Positions 34,495 to 43,413 are shown, counted from the stretch's first letter. The stretch is DNA of 64,000 bases from Haloarchaeobius amylolyticus (GCF_026616195.1 NZ_JANHDH010000001.1:1116001-1180000); one strand, 5' to 3'. Numbers and translations: made by a program. The notes: generated from the letters alone by a model not told the origin.

Positions 34495-36174
34495 ATGGCA
34501 CTCGAGCAGATAGACGCAGGTGCGTGGTCGGTCGTCCCGGCGCTCGTCGCCATCTCGGCGGCGTGGTACAGCCGTGAGGCACTCATCGGGCTGTTCCTCG
34601 GCGTGCTCACGACAGGGCTCATCTACGGAGCCATGAAGCCGGCGGCCGTGGGCGTCCCCGCGGACATCGCGAGTGGCTCGCCGGCCCTCGGGTCGCTGCT
34701 CGGGACGTTCTTCGGACTGAAGACCATCCCGACGCTGGTGGCGACCGCCCCGCTGTTCGGCAGCGAGTGGTACATCAAGAACGTCCTCCTCGCGTTGTTC
34801 GCCATCGGTGGGACCATCGGGTTGATGATACGCGCCGGGGCGTTGCAGGGTGTCCTGCAGGCCCTCGCGTCGCGGGCGGAGGACGCGGGCGACGCCGAGA
34901 AGGCGGCGTTCCTGGCGGGCATCGCCATCCACATCGACGACTACTTCAACTGCCTCGTGGTCGGCTCGATGATGCGCCCGCTGACGGACCGGTACAACGT
35001 CTCGCGGGCGAAACTGGCGTACTACGTCGACAGCGCCGGCTCCCCGGCGGCTCGGCTCGCCTTCTACTCCACGTGGGGGGTCGCCCTCATCGGGTTCATC
35101 GGCGCGGGCCTCACCGCGGCGAAGACCCAGGGGACGCTCCCGCCGGGCATGAGCGAGATGGTCACCGGCTCCGGCGAGAACGCGAGTGCCGTCACCAGCG
35201 AGGTGTGGCCGCTCTTCCTGAACACCATCTTCACGGGCTTCTACTCGTGGGTCGCCCTCGTCATCGCGGCGCTGGTCGCGTGGCAGGTCGTCCCGAACTT
35301 CGGGCCCATGGCCCGCGAGGAGAAGCGTGCCCGCGAGGAGGGCAAGGTCGTCGGCGAGGACCACGACCCCATGCTCTCCCGGGAGATGGACGAGTACGAG
35401 ATGGCCGAGGCGGCCGACCCGAACTGGGTCAACTTCGCCATCCCCATCGGCGCGATGATCCTCGTCGCCCTCGGCTCGATGTTCTGGACCGCCTCGCCGT
35501 TCGTCACCGCCGACCAGTACGACACGGTGTTCAGCGTCTTCGGCTACAGCCTGCTCCTGCCCGCCGGCGGGGAGTGGGGCTTCGCGCCCGGGTCGTTCGA
35601 ACTCGGGCTCGCGGCGACGACCGCGCTCGTGCTCGCGTTCGTCCTGTACCGGCTCACCGGTGACATCCCCTCGAACGACGACGCGGCGAACGCCATGGTC
35701 CGCGGGTTCAAGGGCATCTTCCTCGCCGCGGCCATCCTCATGATGGCCTCCAGCATCCAGAACGCCGTGACGACCCTCGGCATCGCCGCGTTCGTCACGC
35801 AGTGGTTCCAGGGCGTCCCGGCGTACATCGTCCCCCTCATCGTGTTCCTCGTGACCGCGTTCGTGAGCTTCTCGGACGGCTCCTCGTGGTCGACCTACGG
35901 CATCATGTTCCCCATCGCCATCCCGGTCGCGCTGACCACCGGCGCGAACCTGCCCATCGTCATCGGCGCAGTGTTCTCCGGCGGTATCTTCGGCGACCAC
36001 ACCTCGCCCATCTCGGACACGACCGTGCTGGCCTCCTCGACCAGCGGCTCCGACCACATGGTCCACGTCCGGACCCAGATACCCTACGCGCTGCTGACCG
36101 CGGGCATCACGGCCCTCCTGCTCGTCATCGCCGGTCTGACCGTCCCGGAGGGGTTCCAGGTCATCCCGTACTGA
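34495..36174 (+). CDS. nhaC: NhaC family Na+/H+ antiporter
   Basis: A 559-residue integral membrane protein with about 11-12 helices. The family segments are plain: LPALVAISAAWYSREALIG-type N-terminus, IAIHIDDYFNCLVVGSMMRP, SAGSPAARLAFYSTWG, and DGSSWSTYGIMFPIAIPVAL followed by SGGIFGDHTSPISDTTVLAS. It should exchange Na+ for H+, helping salt and pH balance in a halophile. An acidic cytoplasmic loop (GKVVGEDHDPMLSREMDEYE) lies mid-protein. TATA-like TCATAAGT (about 34456-34463), flanked by AGAAAC/GTTTCT arms, supports the ATG at 34495; a GTG at 34480 is the alternative. Confidence 0.93.
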   Translation: MALEQIDAGAWSVVPALVAISAAWYSREALIGLFLGVLTTGLIYGAMKPAAVGVPADIASGSPALGSLLGTFFGLKTIPTLVATAPLFGSEWYIKNVLLALFAIGGTIGLMIRAGALQGVLQALASRAEDAGDAEKAAFLAGIAIHIDDYFNCLVVGSMMRPLTDRYNVSRAKLAYYVDSAGSPAARLAFYSTWGVALIGFIGAGLTAAKTQGTLPPGMSEMVTGSGENASAVTSEVWPLFLNTIFTGFYSWVALVIAALVAWQVVPNFGPMAREEKRAREEGKVVGEDHDPMLSREMDEYEMAEAADPNWVNFAIPIGAMILVALGSMFWTASPFVTADQYDTVFSVFGYSLLLPAGGEWGFAPGSFELGLAATTALVLAFVLYRLTGDIPSNDDAANAMVRGFKGIFLAAAILMMASSIQNAVTTLGIAAFVTQWFQGVPAYIVPLIVFLVTAFVSFSDGSSWSTYGIMFPIAIPVALTTGANLPIVIGAVFSGGIFGDHTSPISDTTVLASSTSGSDHMVHVRTQIPYALLTAGITALLLVIAGLTVPEGFQVIPY

Positions 36175-36262
36175 CCGGAACCCGCAAATTTCGCCGCGCG
36201 GCGGGACTAAACCGGGGGCCCTCATCGAACCGTTTAATAGCGACGGGACGAACCCGCATGGC

Positions 36263-37048
36263 ATGGATAGACGTAGTTACCTCAAGGGTAGCGGTGCAGC
36301 AATCGTGGGCATGACCCTCTCGGGTTGTCTCGACTCGCTCTCGGGTGGGGGCGGTGGCGACGGCGACGACAAGACCATCGTCGCCGGGACGGCGTCCGGC
36401 TTCCCGCCGTTCGAGCTGAAGAAGGACGGCGAACTGCAGGGCTTCGACATCGACCTGCTCGAGGCCGTCGTCGAGGAGACCGACTACACGCTGGAGCAGT
36501 GGGACGACCTCGACTCGTTCGACTCGCTCATCCCGTCGCTCACCTCGAACAAGATCGACGTCATCGCCGCCGCGATGACCATCACCGAGGACCGCGACCA
36601 GACCATCGACTTCTCGGACCCGTACTACAGCGCGAACCAGTCCGTGCTCGTCAAGGCCGGCAGCGACTTCCAGCCCGGCTCGCTCGAGGACCTCCCCGGC
36701 AACAAGGTCGGCTCCCAGAAGGGGACCACCGGTGAAGGCATCATCACCGGCATGATCGAGGACGGCGACTTCAAGGAGTCCAACTACAAGGGCTACGACA
36801 CCTACGTCCTCGCCGTCACCGACCTGGAGAACGACAACATCGACGCGGTCATCCTCGACGAACCCGTCGCCGCCTCCTTCGCCTCCGAGCGCGACGTCGA
36901 GGTCGCGTTCACCCACGAGACCGGCGAGCAGTACGGCTTCGGCGTCCGCACCGACGACGACGACCTCCAGGAGGCCCTGAACGAGGGGCTGCAGGCGGTC
37001 CGCGACAACGGGACCTACGAGCAGATAACCAAGGACTGGTTCCAGTAA
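36263..37048 (+). CDS. Polar amino acid ABC transporter, substrate-binding lipoprotein
   Basis: A 261-residue family-3 solute-binding protein. The N-terminus MDRRSYLKGSGAAIVGMTLS ends in a lipobox L-S-G-C22, with RR giving Tat export, and then a Gly linker. The two-lobed domain shows ASGFPPFELKKDGELQGFDI at its start and a hallmark NKIDVIAAAMTITEDR segment. It captures a polar amino acid outside the membrane for the permeases encoded next. A TATA (CGTTTAATAG, about 36229-36238) is about 28 bases upstream, so this gene starts the operon of four (36263-39401). Confidence 0.94.
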   Translation: MDRRSYLKGSGAAIVGMTLSGCLDSLSGGGGGDGDDKTIVAGTASGFPPFELKKDGELQGFDIDLLEAVVEETDYTLEQWDDLDSFDSLIPSLTSNKIDVIAAAMTITEDRDQTIDFSDPYYSANQSVLVKAGSDFQPGSLEDLPGNKVGSQKGTTGEGIITGMIEDGDFKESNYKGYDTYVLAVTDLENDNIDAVILDEPVAASFASERDVEVAFTHETGEQYGFGVRTDDDDLQEALNEGLQAVRDNGTYEQITKDWFQ

Positions 37049-37057
37049 TCGAGACCC

Positions 37058-37765
37058 ATGGTCTTCGACATCGTACAGCCGGACGTCGTCCTGCAGAGCT
37101 CCGACTGGGCCTACGTCCTCGAGAACCTCGACGTGCTCGTCTTCGAGGGAGCACGACTGACGGTGGTCCTCACCGTCTTCTCCATCCTCCTCGGGTTCGC
37201 GGTCGGCCTGCCTGCGGGCATCGTCGAGGTGTACGGCAGCCCGTGGCTCCGGCGGCCCGTCGAGGCCGTCGGCGTGGTGCTCCGGGCCGTGCCCCTGCTC
37301 GTCATCCTCATCTTCATGTACTACGTGTTCTCGGTGTCGAGCGACCCGGTGCTGGCGGGCATCATCGCCCTCGGGCTCCGCAGTGGAGCGTACCAGGCAC
37401 AGATCTTCCGCGGGACGCTCCAGAGCGTCAGCGAGGGCCAGATGGAGGCCGCCCGGTCGGTCGGGATGTCGAAGCTCCAGGCCATCCGGCACGTCGTCGT
37501 GCCCCAGGCGCTCCGGCGCTCGATTCCGGGCTTCCAGAACGAGTTCACCATCGTCCTGAAGGACACGAGTATCATCATCATCCTCGGCGTCACCGAGTTG
37601 CTCGGCGTCACCGAGGACCTGTTCCTGCAGGAGAACCGGACGGGCGCGGCACTGGAGCTCATCCTCGCGGCGAGTGCCATCTACTTCGTGCTGACGTTCG
37701 TGACGAACCGCGGCCTCGACTACGCCGGCGAGTACTTCGGCGTCCCCTCGGGTGAGAACGCATGA
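37058..37765 (+). CDS. Amino acid ABC transporter permease (HisM/QM family)
   Basis: A 235-residue membrane protein with about five helices. It carries the EAA loop typical of this family (EGQMEAARSVGMSKLQAIRH VVVPQALRRSIPGF, about 125-160), which docks on the ATPase, and REVPLLVIL-type VLRAVPLLVILIFMYYV before it. It forms the pore with the second permease of the operon. It begins 9 bases after the binding-protein stop and overlaps the ATPase gene by 4 bases. Confidence 0.94.
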   Translation: MVFDIVQPDVVLQSSDWAYVLENLDVLVFEGARLTVVLTVFSILLGFAVGLPAGIVEVYGSPWLRRPVEAVGVVLRAVPLLVILIFMYYVFSVSSDPVLAGIIALGLRSGAYQAQIFRGTLQSVSEGQMEAARSVGMSKLQAIRHVVVPQALRRSIPGFQNEFTIVLKDTSIIIILGVTELLGVTEDLFLQENRTGAALELILAASAIYFVLTFVTNRGLDYAGEYFGVPSGENA

Positions 37766-38520
37766 GTGACCCACTACTGCGCGTCGAAGACGTGCACAAG
37801 AGCTACGGTGACGAAGAGGTTCTGAACGGCATCAGTTTCGAGCTGGACCGCGGCGACGTGGAGGTGCTGGCCGGGCCGAGCGGCTCGGGCAAGTCCACGC
37901 TCCTGCGCTGTGTGAACCGGCTCACGGAGATCGACTCGGGGGAGATCTACCTCGACGGTGAACTGGTCTCCGGCCCGGACACCGACGTGAACGAACTGCG
38001 CAAGCAGGTCGGCATGGTGTTCCAGGACTTCAACCTGTTCTTGCACCTGACGGCGCTGGAGAACATCACGCTCGGGCTGCGCCGGGTCAAGGGCGTCCCG
38101 AAGGCGGAGGCCCGCGACCGGGCGATGGACCACCTGAAGGAGGTCGGCCTCGCGGACCAGGCCGACTCCTACCCGGCGGAGCTCTCCGGCGGCCAGAAAC
38201 AGCGCGTCGGTATCGCCCGGGCGCTCGCGATGGACCCGAAGCTCATGCTGTTCGACGAGCCGACCAGCGCGCTCGACCCCGAACTCGTCGGCGAGGTCAC
38301 CTCGGTCATGCGCGACCTCGCGGACGAGGGCATGACGATGCTCGTCGTCACCCACGAGATGGGCTTCGCCCGCGAGGCCGCCTCGCGGATGATGTTCCTC
38401 GCGGACGGGAAACTGGTCGAGCGCGGGCCGCCGAGGCAGCTGTTCGAGTCGCCGGAGCAGCCCCGGACCCGGCAGTTCCTCGAACGCCTCACGACCATGC
38501 ACGGTGGTGGCACGCCGTGA
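37762..38520 (+). CDS. Amino acid ABC transporter ATP-binding protein
   Basis: A 252-residue ATPase. Walker A GPSGSGKST at residues 38-46, Q-loop VFQDFNLF, signature LSGGQKQR near 149-156, Walker B LMLFDEPTSALDP, and the switch His in VVTHEMGFA. The sequence is of the GlnQ/HisP polar amino-acid type. It powers import by the flanking permeases. It shares 4-base overlaps with both neighbours (ATGA and GTGA), so the operon is translationally coupled. Confidence 0.96.
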   Translation: MSDPLLRVEDVHKSYGDEEVLNGISFELDRGDVEVLAGPSGSGKSTLLRCVNRLTEIDSGEIYLDGELVSGPDTDVNELRKQVGMVFQDFNLFLHLTALENITLGLRRVKGVPKAEARDRAMDHLKEVGLADQADSYPAELSGGQKQRVGIARALAMDPKLMLFDEPTSALDPELVGEVTSVMRDLADEGMTMLVVTHEMGFAREAASRMMFLADGKLVERGPPRQLFESPEQPRTRQFLERLTTMHGGGTP

Positions 38521-39401
38521 GCACCGCGGACTGGACCCGGCGCCAGGTCGGCGACGTGTCCCTCGGCGGCGGCACCCTGCTCGTCGCCGGCGTGCTGTTC
38601 TGGGGCTACCTCGTCACCCGGTGGCTCATCGAGTGGAACTGGGTCCCGTTCGGGACGCCCGGCGAGCCGCTGGTCGACCCGGCCGCGCTCGGCCTCGGAC
38701 CGGGCTGGACGGTCGCCATCGGCTCCCTGCCGAGCCTCGCGGAGGGCGCGTACATCACGGTCGTCATCACGGTCGTCGCCATCGCGGCTGGACTGGTCAT
38801 CGCGGTCCCGCTCGCGGTGTTCCGCGTCTACGGGAACCTCGGCAAGTACGTCTCGCTCGGGTTCACCGAACTCGTCCGCGGGACGCCCCTCATCGCCCAG
38901 CTCTACGTGCTGTACTACGGGCTGAACCTCTCGCAGTACTTCCGTGGACTGGCGACCATCGGCCCCATCGAACTCGACCCGGCGCTGTGGGTCGCCCTCG
39001 TCGGCTTCACCATCAGCAGCGCGGCCTACCAGGCCGAGTACATCCGGGCCGCCATCGAGAGCGTCGACCCGCAACAGCTCACCGCGGCCCGCGCGGTCGG
39101 GCTCACCCAGCGCGAGGGTATCCGCCACGTCGTCCTGCCACAGACGCTGCGCTACGGGATTCCGGGCTGGACGAACGAGCTCGTCTACCTCATCAAGTAC
39201 TCGTCGCTGGCGACGTTCATCACGGTCTCCGAGCTGTTCCGCGAGGCCGACGCCATCGCCTCGGACACGTTCCGGTACACCGCGATGTTCACCGTCGTCG
39301 CGCTGATGTACATCGGCATCGTGCTGACCGCGACGAAGCTCATGAGCCACGTCGAGACGCGGGTCGCGATTCCGGGACTCGGCCAGTCCGAGGGACGCTG
39401 A
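38517..39401 (+). CDS. Amino acid ABC transporter permease, second subunit
   Basis: A 294-residue permease with a GTG start overlapping the ATPase stop by 4 bases. It has an extra N-terminal helix and loop (about residues 1-75) compared with the first permease, then the five-helix core with FTELVRGTPLIAQLYVLYYG and an EAA loop (DPQQLTAARAVGLTQREGIR HVVLPQTLRYGIPGW). Together with the first permease it would form a heterodimeric channel. It is the last gene of the operon; a 126-base spacer then separates it from the convergent subtilase gene. Confidence 0.94.
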   Translation: MSTADWTRRQVGDVSLGGGTLLVAGVLFWGYLVTRWLIEWNWVPFGTPGEPLVDPAALGLGPGWTVAIGSLPSLAEGAYITVVITVVAIAAGLVIAVPLAVFRVYGNLGKYVSLGFTELVRGTPLIAQLYVLYYGLNLSQYFRGLATIGPIELDPALWVALVGFTISSAAYQAEYIRAAIESVDPQQLTAARAVGLTQREGIRHVVLPQTLRYGIPGWTNELVYLIKYSSLATFITVSELFREADAIASDTFRYTAMFTVVALMYIGIVLTATKLMSHVETRVAIPGLGQSEGR

Positions 39402-39527
39402 CGGCCCGCACCTCACCTTCTCACACGTCTCGTACGACCGGCGAGCCGTCGGCTCACCGGGCATCGAAGACGGGAGAACGGCCGGATGCGAACCTGGCGA
39501 CGAGAACCGTCGGGGTGGTGCTGGTCG

Positions 39528-40883
39528 TCAGTCCGTGACGGCGGCCTCGACGTCGACGAAGCCGGAACCGTGGTACGGCTTGTCGCCGACGTCACGGGCG
39601 GTGCGCCGGAGGACGTTGCGGACCTTGTTGGCGCTGGTCTTCTCCTGCTGGCTGGCGACGAGCGCGGCGGCGCCGGCGACGTTCGGGGCGGCCATCGAGG
39701 TGCCGGCGACCCAGCTGTAACTGTAGTCGGCACCCAGATAGTTCCCGTCGTCGTCGAACGACGGGATAGCGACCGTGTTGAGCACCAGGTCGTAGTACCA
39801 GCCGGGGACGTCGTTCGCCGCGGCTTCGGGGTCGTAGTTGCCGCCGGGGGCGCTCACGTCGATGGCGTTGGTCCCGTAGTTCGTGTAGTTGGCGGGCGTG
39901 GTCGGCGGCTCCTCGAGACCGTCGTCGCCCCAGCCGAAGCCGATGGGGCCAGTCGCGGAGATGCTCATCACGTTCGCGGCCTCGTTCGGGAGGCTGATGG
40001 CCGGGAAGCAGTCGGTCGTTCCGTCGTCGTTCTCGACGCAGACGCGCCCGTCGTGCTGGAGGTCGGCGGCGTCGTTGCCCGCCGAGACGACGTACAGGGT
40101 GCCCTGGCGGCGCCCGTACGCCATCGTCGCGTTGAGCACCTTCCCGTAGAACGAGCCGATACCCTTCCGGGAGACGGGGTAGGCGCCGATGCTCATGTTG
40201 GCCACGTCACAGCCGATCTCGGCGGCGTACACCGCGGCGGCCACGATGTCGGCGAAGCTCGCCAGCGCGCTCGGCGAGAAGACCCGGCAGTCGACGATCT
40301 CGGTCGCCGGGGCGGTGCCCGCGACGCCGGCCTCGTTCTTGTCGTTCGCGGCGACGATGCCGGCGACGTGGGTGCCGTGGTAGCCGCCGTAAGGGCCGGC
40401 GGCGCCGTAGCCGTCGCCGGTGAAGTCCTGCGAGAGGTCCTCGTTCACGGCGTGTTCGAGGTCCGGGTGGCCGGCGGCGACCCCGGTGTCGACGATGGCG
40501 ACGCGGGTGCCCTCGCCGCGGGTGACCTCGTGTGCTTCGGGGACGTTCTGGGCCTCCTTGCCCCACTGGAGGGGGTAGAGCGGCTCGTCCTCGAGTTCGG
40601 CGCCGACGTCCTGTTTCATCTCGGGTCTGTCGAGTTCGATCTCGACGTCGGGCGCGTAGTCGACGCCCGCGGCGTCGAGCGCCGATTCGGGGCCCTCGAC
40701 GACCGTGAAGTCGACGGGGTCCATCGCGTGGACGACCGAGAGGTCGCCGCCGAGTTCGTCGGCGTCCGCCTTGACGATGAACCGGTCCGTGGACTCGGCC
40801 GCTGTCACGGTCGAGCCGACCGCGATACCGCCGAGTACTCCCCCACTGAGCTTGAGAACGTCACGTCTGGTGTGCTTCACCAT
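39528..40883 (-). CDS. Secreted S8 family serine peptidase (halolysin-like subtilase)
   Basis: A 451-residue subtilisin-type protease. The start MVKHTRRDVLKLSGGVLGGI is a twin-arginine signal, so it is exported folded. Residues about 30-100 are an inhibitor-like propeptide. The catalytic triad is D132 (VAIVDTGV), H169 (YHGTHVAG) and S396 (AGTSMAAP), with oxyanion N270 (VSAGND). There is no long C-terminal extension of the kind found in many halolysins. Two Cys (DGRVCVENDDGTTDC) may form a disulfide. The ATG at 40883 is supported by an AATATTAAG TATA on the minus strand about 30 bases upstream. Confidence 0.96.
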   Translation of the reverse strand: MVKHTRRDVLKLSGGVLGGIAVGSTVTAAESTDRFIVKADADELGGDLSVVHAMDPVDFTVVEGPESALDAAGVDYAPDVEIELDRPEMKQDVGAELEDEPLYPLQWGKEAQNVPEAHEVTRGEGTRVAIVDTGVAAGHPDLEHAVNEDLSQDFTGDGYGAAGPYGGYHGTHVAGIVAANDKNEAGVAGTAPATEIVDCRVFSPSALASFADIVAAAVYAAEIGCDVANMSIGAYPVSRKGIGSFYGKVLNATMAYGRRQGTLYVVSAGNDAADLQHDGRVCVENDDGTTDCFPAISLPNEAANVMSISATGPIGFGWGDDGLEEPPTTPANYTNYGTNAIDVSAPGGNYDPEAAANDVPGWYYDLVLNTVAIPSFDDDGNYLGADYSYSWVAGTSMAAPNVAGAAALVASQQEKTSANKVRNVLRRTARDVGDKPYHGSGFVDVEAAVTD

Positions 40884-41086
40884 GTCACTTATCGACGAGC
40901 ACCGAGACTTAATATTTTCTACTTCGGTTGCTGAATTACCGTTGGGCATCGAAATAATAGCAGATATGACTGTACCTACGAAATCGATGTGGGTCGTCTA
41001 TCATCCGGATACAGGGGTGCAACCGACCGCGATGACCGTCGCTTACCCGTGGGGTGCCTCGTCGGTCGAACCCCAACCATTATGGA

Positions 41087-41120
41087 CTCGTCAACCGCGC
41101 TAGCTAGCGTGGTTTACGAG
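41087..41120. promoter_or_regulatory. BirA-type biotin operator candidate at bioB
   Basis: Arms CTCGTCAACC (41087-41096) and GGTTTACGAG (41111-41120) are an inverted repeat with one mismatch, spaced by 14 bases whose core CGCTAGCTAGCG is itself a perfect palindrome. The ACC-N14-GGT layout matches the BirA (biotin protein ligase repressor) site described for bacteria and archaea as I remember it. It overlaps the GTG start of bioB, where a repressor would block transcription. The TATA candidate CATTATGG is at about 41079-41086. Confidence 0.7.
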
Positions 41121-42224
41121 ACAGGAAACAGGACGGTTGACGACGCGGTCGAGCGCGTGGTCGCGGGCGAGACGCTGGACCGGACCGACGGGCTCGCGCT
41201 CGTCGCCCAGCCGGTCGAGGACCTCGCGCCGGCCGCGGACTACATCCGTTCAGAGTTCGGCGACGACACCGTCGACGCCTGCTCCATCGTGAACGCGAAG
41301 GCCGGGAACTGCGCCGAGGACTGCGGCTTCTGCGCCCAGTCGGTCCACTTCGACACGGGCATCGAGAACTACGGCTTCCTCGGCCCCGAGAAGGTGCTCG
41401 AGGCCGCCAAGCGCGCCGAACGCGACGGTGCCCAGCGCTTCGGCATCGTGGTGGCCGAACGCGGCGTCTCGAAGGCGGAGCGCCCCGGGGAGTGGGCGGA
41501 GGTCATCGAGGCCATCCGCCTCGTCCGCGACGAGTGCGACCTCGACGTGGACGCCTCGCTGGGCATCCTCACCGAGGAGGAGGCCGCCATCCTCGCCGAG
41601 GAGGGCATCGAGCACTACAACCACAACATCGAGACCTCGCCGCGGTACTTCCCCGAGATCGTGGGCACCCACGACTTCGCGGACCGCGTGCACACGCTCG
41701 AGGTGGCCAGGGACGCCGGCATGGACCTCTGTGCGGGCGTCATCCTCGGGATGGGCGAGACGCCGACCGACCGGGTCGACGCGGCCATCGCCCTGCAGGA
41801 CATCGGCGTCTCCTCGCTCCCGGTGAACATCCTCAACCCGGTCGCCGGCACCGAGCTCGGCGGGTCGGAGTCGGCCGACATCACCACCGAGGAGATACTG
41901 AAGACCATCGCCGTCTACCGGTTGCTCCACCCGCACGCCCGGGTGCGCCTGACCGGCGGGCGCGAGGTCAACCTCGCGATGGACGAGCAACACCTGCCCT
42001 TCGAGGCGGGCGCCGACGGCATCCTCACCGGCGACTACCTCACGACCGAGGGACAGAGCCCCGGCGACGACATCCGCATCATCGAGGAGGCAGGCCTGGA
42101 GCCGAACATGGAGACGAACGAGTTCGACGCGGAGGCGGTGAAGTCGGCCTCCGACGAGGACTCCGACCTCGGCACCGCCGCCGGGTCCGCGACCAGTACC
42201 GCCAGCCAGACGACCGACGACTGA
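41109..42224 (+). CDS. bioB: Biotin synthase
   Basis: A 371-residue radical SAM enzyme that inserts sulfur into dethiobiotin, the last step of biotin synthesis. The [4Fe-4S] cysteines are C68, C72 and C75 (NCAEDCGFCAQS); later parts match BioB (HYNHNIETSPRYF; GVILGMGET; RLTGGREVNLA). The last 35 residues are an acidic, Thr/Ser-rich tail not present in bacterial BioB. The GTG at 41109 gives MVYETGNRTVDDAV, and the TATA-like sequence 27 bases upstream fits it; the ATG at 41082 would add nine residues encoded by operator sequence. First gene of bioB-bioU-bioF-bioD. Confidence 0.95.
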   Translation: MVYETGNRTVDDAVERVVAGETLDRTDGLALVAQPVEDLAPAADYIRSEFGDDTVDACSIVNAKAGNCAEDCGFCAQSVHFDTGIENYGFLGPEKVLEAAKRAERDGAQRFGIVVAERGVSKAERPGEWAEVIEAIRLVRDECDLDVDASLGILTEEEAAILAEEGIEHYNHNIETSPRYFPEIVGTHDFADRVHTLEVARDAGMDLCAGVILGMGETPTDRVDAAIALQDIGVSSLPVNILNPVAGTELGGSESADITTEEILKTIAVYRLLHPHARVRLTGGREVNLAMDEQHLPFEAGADGILTGDYLTTEGQSPGDDIRIIEEAGLEPNMETNEFDAEAVKSASDEDSDLGTAAGSATSTASQTTDD

Positions 42225-42239
42225 CTTCCAGCCCCAGCT

Positions 42240-43322
42240 ATGGACGACATCACCTTCGCCGTACTCGGCACCGGCGGCATCGGCCGACGAACACTCGACG
42301 TGGCACAGCACAAGGACGGCGTGACCCCGGTCGCGGCCTGCGACCGCAACGGTATCGCGGTCGACCACGACGGCCTCGACGTCACGGAACTCCTCGACGC
42401 GACCGAGGGCAACATCGCGAGCGGCCCGGACGAGGGCGAAGACGACGCGGGAGACGACGACGTGCTGACCGACGGCGGCGCCCAGTCCGTCAAACAGCAC
42501 GGCGAGGACGCCGGCGTCGTCGCCTCCGCACAGGGCGAGCCGACCGAGACGCCCATCCGGGACGTCATCGACGAGGCCGTCGCGGAGGACGTCGACGCGG
42601 TCCTCGTGGCGCTCCCGAACCTCACGCACGACTTCATCCCCCAGACCGCCGACCGCTTCGCCGAGGCCGGCTACGACGGCGTCCTCGTGGACGTGCTCAA
42701 GCGCTCGCGGGTCATCGGTATGCTCGACGAGCGCGAGGAGACCTTCGAGGACTGTGGCATGACCTTCGTCTGTGGCGCGGGCGCGACCCCCGGCTTCCTG
42801 ACCGGCGCGGCCGCCCTCGCCGCCCAGTCGTTCGTCGAGGTCGACGAGGTCGAGATCTGGTGGGGCGTCGGCCTCAGGTCGGGCTACGAGGACAACCGCG
42901 GCACCGTCCGCGAGGACATCGCGCACCTCGACGGCTACGACATCGAGACCGCCCGCGACATGACCGAAGACGAGATCGAGGAACTCATCGACGAGCACGA
43001 CGGCGTCCTGGAGTTCCACGACATGGAGCACGCCGACGACGTGCTGCTCGAACGCGCCGGTATCTGCGACGCCGAGGACGTGACCGTCGGCGGCGTCCTC
43101 GACGTGCGCCAGGACGAGAAGCCGACGACGACGACCGTCAGCGTCACCGGGACGACCTTCGACGGCGAGACGGGCACGAACACCTTCCAGCTCGACGACT
43201 GCACGAGCATGGCGGCGAACGTGAACGGCCCCGCACTCGGCTACATGAAGGCCGGCGTCCGGATGAACCGCGAGGGGCGCTACGGGGTCGTCGGTCCGGC
43301 GGAGGTCATGCCCGGCTTCTGA
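42240..43322 (+). CDS. BioU-like NAD(P)-dependent oxidoreductase (candidate diaminopelargonate synthase)
   Basis: A 360-residue protein of the saccharopine/homoserine-dehydrogenase-like group. Residues 8-17 (VLGTGGIGRR) form a Rossmann dinucleotide site. An acidic insert (about 60-100) interrupts the domain. Lys154 lies in LVDVLKRSRV; subtracting the insert puts it close to position 124, where cyanobacterial BioU has its amino-donating lysine (remembered from the literature, not aligned here). BioU makes 7,8-diaminopelargonate in place of BioA. Its place between bioB (15 bases upstream) and bioF, in a cluster without bioA, supports this role. The alternative is an unrelated dehydrogenase. Confidence 0.75.
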   Translation: MDDITFAVLGTGGIGRRTLDVAQHKDGVTPVAACDRNGIAVDHDGLDVTELLDATEGNIASGPDEGEDDAGDDDVLTDGGAQSVKQHGEDAGVVASAQGEPTETPIRDVIDEAVAEDVDAVLVALPNLTHDFIPQTADRFAEAGYDGVLVDVLKRSRVIGMLDEREETFEDCGMTFVCGAGATPGFLTGAAALAAQSFVEVDEVEIWWGVGLRSGYEDNRGTVREDIAHLDGYDIETARDMTEDEIEELIDEHDGVLEFHDMEHADDVLLERAGICDAEDVTVGGVLDVRQDEKPTTTTVSVTGTTFDGETGTNTFQLDDCTSMAANVNGPALGYMKAGVRMNREGRYGVVGPAEVMPGF

Positions 43323-43368
43323 GGGTACGCGGACCCGCCGGGGAAGCCATCACTGGAGTGATTACTCT

Positions 43369-43413
43369 GGTTCGGGCCCACCTGTATCGAGATTCCGAAC
43401 CGTTCAAGGTGGG
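43369..43413 (+). promoter_or_regulatory. Interleaved inverted repeats in the bioU-bioF spacer
   Basis: Two perfect 7-base complements are interleaved: GGTTCGG (43369-43375) with CCGAACC (43395-43401), and CCCACCT (43377-43383) with AGGTGGG (43407-43413). In RNA the order A-B-A'-B' could form a pseudoknot, or two mutually exclusive hairpins; the last element includes a Shine-Dalgarno-like AGGTGG. It lies 21 bases before the bioF ATG. Whether it acts at DNA or RNA level is unknown. Confidence 0.4.

Noticed and set aside
36161-37774. 537-codon minus-strand frame opposite the amino-acid ABC genes
   Set aside because: The + strand genes have clear family motifs and operon overlaps; the opposite frame has none.
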